A stretch of 12,995 bases of DNA from assembly GCA_937901485.1 (NCBI GenBank), contig CALGTT010000183.1, forward strand, positions 1-12,995, given 5' to 3'. A program made the translations under genes and the position numbers. The stretch's first letter is position 1, and each line of letters opens with the position of its first letter. The stretch comes from an uncultured Ruminococcus sp. Lineage in GTDB: Bacteria; Bacillota; Clostridia; Oscillospirales; Ruminococcaceae. Shown piece after piece: positions 11,851 to 12,995 of the stretch. Under the pieces are notes generated by a model, which made no database searches, had not been told where the DNA came from, and saw only the letters and a program-made list of their open reading frames with translations.

Positions 11851-12049
11851 GATTCCGCAGACATCTGCGGTGGACTATAGCGAATAACCTCATGGGAGCG
11901 CGTGCTCCCCGTCTTCTGCATGTTTCATTGACGAACGGCACGAATCATCATAAGTTTGAAAAAATGAATAAAGAAAGCGGCATTTACCGCCTGCGTAAAG
12001 TTTACTTGAAATCAATATAACTTTACAAATTAAGGAGGTAATGCACAAC
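11851..12049 (+). promoter_or_regulatory. Leader region of rny with three hairpins
   Basis: There is no gene here. Visible structures are CCGCAGACATCTGCGG (11855-11870), GGGAGC/GCTCCC with a GCGT loop (11894-11909), GCGG/CCGC (11977-11990), and GTAAAGTT (11995-12002) with AACTTTAC (12019-12026), which ends 5 bases before the Shine-Dalgarno AAGGAGG at 12032-12038. A weak promoter candidate is TTGACG (11928-11933), 17 bases, TAAGTT (11951-11956). rny may thus be transcribed from that site or by readthrough from the structured RNA. The hairpins could matter for self-regulation of RNase Y, which is inference. Confidence 0.45.
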
Positions 12050-12995
12050 ATGGACACAATCATCATCATCTTGCTGGCTGTTCTTCTTGTGGCAGCTGTC
12101 GCAGCGATCTTCATCGTGCGCAAGCTCACAGCGGATCAGGCATTCCAGAAAGGCATTGAGCACCGCAAGCAGGAAGCCGAAGCAGTGCTTGGTTCTGCGG
12201 AGCAGGAAGCCCGTGAAAAGGTAGCCGAAGCAGAGCGCAGGATCGCAGATGCCCAGCGTATGCTGGAGGATGCCAGCAAAAAGGCAGAGAACAAAAAGAA
12301 AGAAGCTCTTGTGGAAGCCAAGGACGAGATCCACAAGCTTCGTTCCGATGCGGAAAAAGAAATCCGTGACCGCCGCAGTGAGGTCACAAAGCAGGAGCGC
12401 AGAATCCATCAGAAGGAAGAAACGCTCGACAAGAAGCTCGACACCCTCGAACAGAAAGAGGAAGCACTTCAGGAAAAGCTGAAGGCTGCGGACACGCTGA
12501 AGGAAGAAGCGGAAGCCCTCAAGAAGGTACAGATGGACACACTGGAGCGCATTTCCGAGCTGACGCGTGAGCAGGCAAAGGAGTACATTCTCCAGACACT
12601 TGAAGAAGATCTGGTGCATGACAAGGCAGTGAAGATCGCAGCCTATGAACAGCAGATCAAGGAGGATTGCGAGGAAAAGGCACGCAGCTATGTTTCCCTT
12701 GCAATCGCAAAATGTGCAGCGGATCAGGTATCCGAGGCAGCAGTTTCCGTTGTGGCACTGCCCAACGATGAAATGAAGGGACGCATCATCGGCAGAGAGG
12801 GACGCAATATCCGTACGCTTGAAACGCTGACCGGTGTTGACCTGATCATTGACGACACTCCCGAAGCAATCACGCTTTCCTGTTTCGATCAGGTACGCCG
12901 CGAGATCGCAAGAATCGCGCTGGAGCGTCTGATCTCCGACGGCAGAATCCATCCGAGCCGCATTGAGGAAATGGTGGAAAAGGCAAAGCGTGAGG
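12050..12995 (+). CDS. rny: Ribonuclease Y (partial, cut at the window end)
   Basis: The N-terminal 315 residues of RNase Y, the membrane-anchored endoribonuclease that starts bulk mRNA decay in Firmicutes and forms part of the degradosome-like network with enolase and others. One transmembrane helix is at about 3-23 (IIIILLAVLLVAAVAAIFIV). A long charged coiled coil covers about 30-205, and a KH domain follows at about 220-290 with GRIIGREGRNIRTLE (244-258). The catalytic HD domain would lie beyond the window. The start is taken as 12050, 11 bases after AAGGAGG, matching the short N-terminus before the membrane helix; an ATG at 12041, in frame, is only 2 bases from the ribosome site and so less likely. 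The gene has no stop within the window. Confidence 0.95.
   Translation, partial: MDTIIIILLAVLLVAAVAAIFIVRKLTADQAFQKGIEHRKQEAEAVLGSAEQEAREKVAEAERRIADAQRMLEDASKKAENKKKEALVEAKDEIHKLRSDAEKEIRDRRSEVTKQERRIHQKEETLDKKLDTLEQKEEALQEKLKAADTLKEEAEALKKVQMDTLERISELTREQAKEYILQTLEEDLVHDKAVKIAAYEQQIKEDCEEKARSYVSLAIAKCAADQVSEAAVSVVALPNDEMKGRIIGREGRNIRTLETLTGVDLIIDDTPEAITLSCFDQVRREIARIALERLISDGRIHPSRIEEMVEKAKRE

Overview
The window looks like a chromosomal segment of a Gram-positive, low-to-medium GC anaerobe of the Clostridia, most likely a Ruminococcus-like member of the Oscillospiraceae. The reasons are the AGGAGG-type ribosome binding sites, TTGACA/TATAAT promoters with 17-nt spacers, a LexA box of the Bacillus type, an RNase Y gene, and small sigma-region-4 proteins of the kind seen in that group. 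No taxonomic search was possible. Housekeeping genes (enolase, RNase Y, tRNA-Gln, a class I/II aminotransferase) alternate with accessory material (a phage baseplate-like gene, an orphan MazF toxin, a lone sugar-phosphate transferase, dispersed GC-rich repeats).

Layout. 1-1216: the 3' end of an unidentified gene, tandem terminators, a phage baseplate-like gene, and a dense array of hairpins. 1223-2557 (minus): an Orn/Lys/Arg decarboxylase-like PLP enzyme. 2576-3293: a two-gene operon (70-aa coiled coil and 106-aa sigma-region-4-like protein) behind a strong promoter and two LexA-type SOS boxes. 3294-3785: tRNA-Gln(UUG) on the minus strand with a strong promoter, followed by a repeat-rich trailer and a minus-strand terminator. 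3961-4305: a solitary MazF. 4456-5712 (minus): enolase. 5910-6242: an XRE regulator. 6364-8461: an OmpR-type response regulator and a HAMP histidine kinase, overlapping by 11 nt. 8507-8884: two tandem, sequence-related small RNA genes with matching promoters. 8885-9210: a dispersed repeat and inverted repeats. 9305-10003: a monotopic phosphoglycosyl transferase. 10041-11315 (minus): a class I aminotransferase. 11609-12049: a structured RNA of about 205 nt and the rny leader. 12050-end: RNase Y, cut by the window edge.

The most interesting part is the two-component/small-RNA module. The two RNAs have the same architecture: a 5' hairpin beginning at the predicted transcription start, a middle hairpin with a CCCC-containing loop, an unpaired stretch with two UCCC motifs, and a terminator. 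They share a 24-nt segment with 22 identities. Both promoters carry TTACAT-N7-TCACAT exactly 8 nt before the -10, with poor -35 elements. A related site, TTTCAC-N7-TCACGA, lies upstream of the two-component operon. This resembles, by analogy, the CiaRH/csRNA system of streptococci and the LisRK/LhrC system of Listeria, and suggests a response regulator that controls itself and a pair of anti-Shine-Dalgarno RNAs.

A second module couples DNA damage to a small sigma-like factor through two LexA boxes that bracket a terminator-like hairpin. A third point of interest is the structured RNA before rny, which may belong to a known family such as raiA; that name is from memory and unverified.
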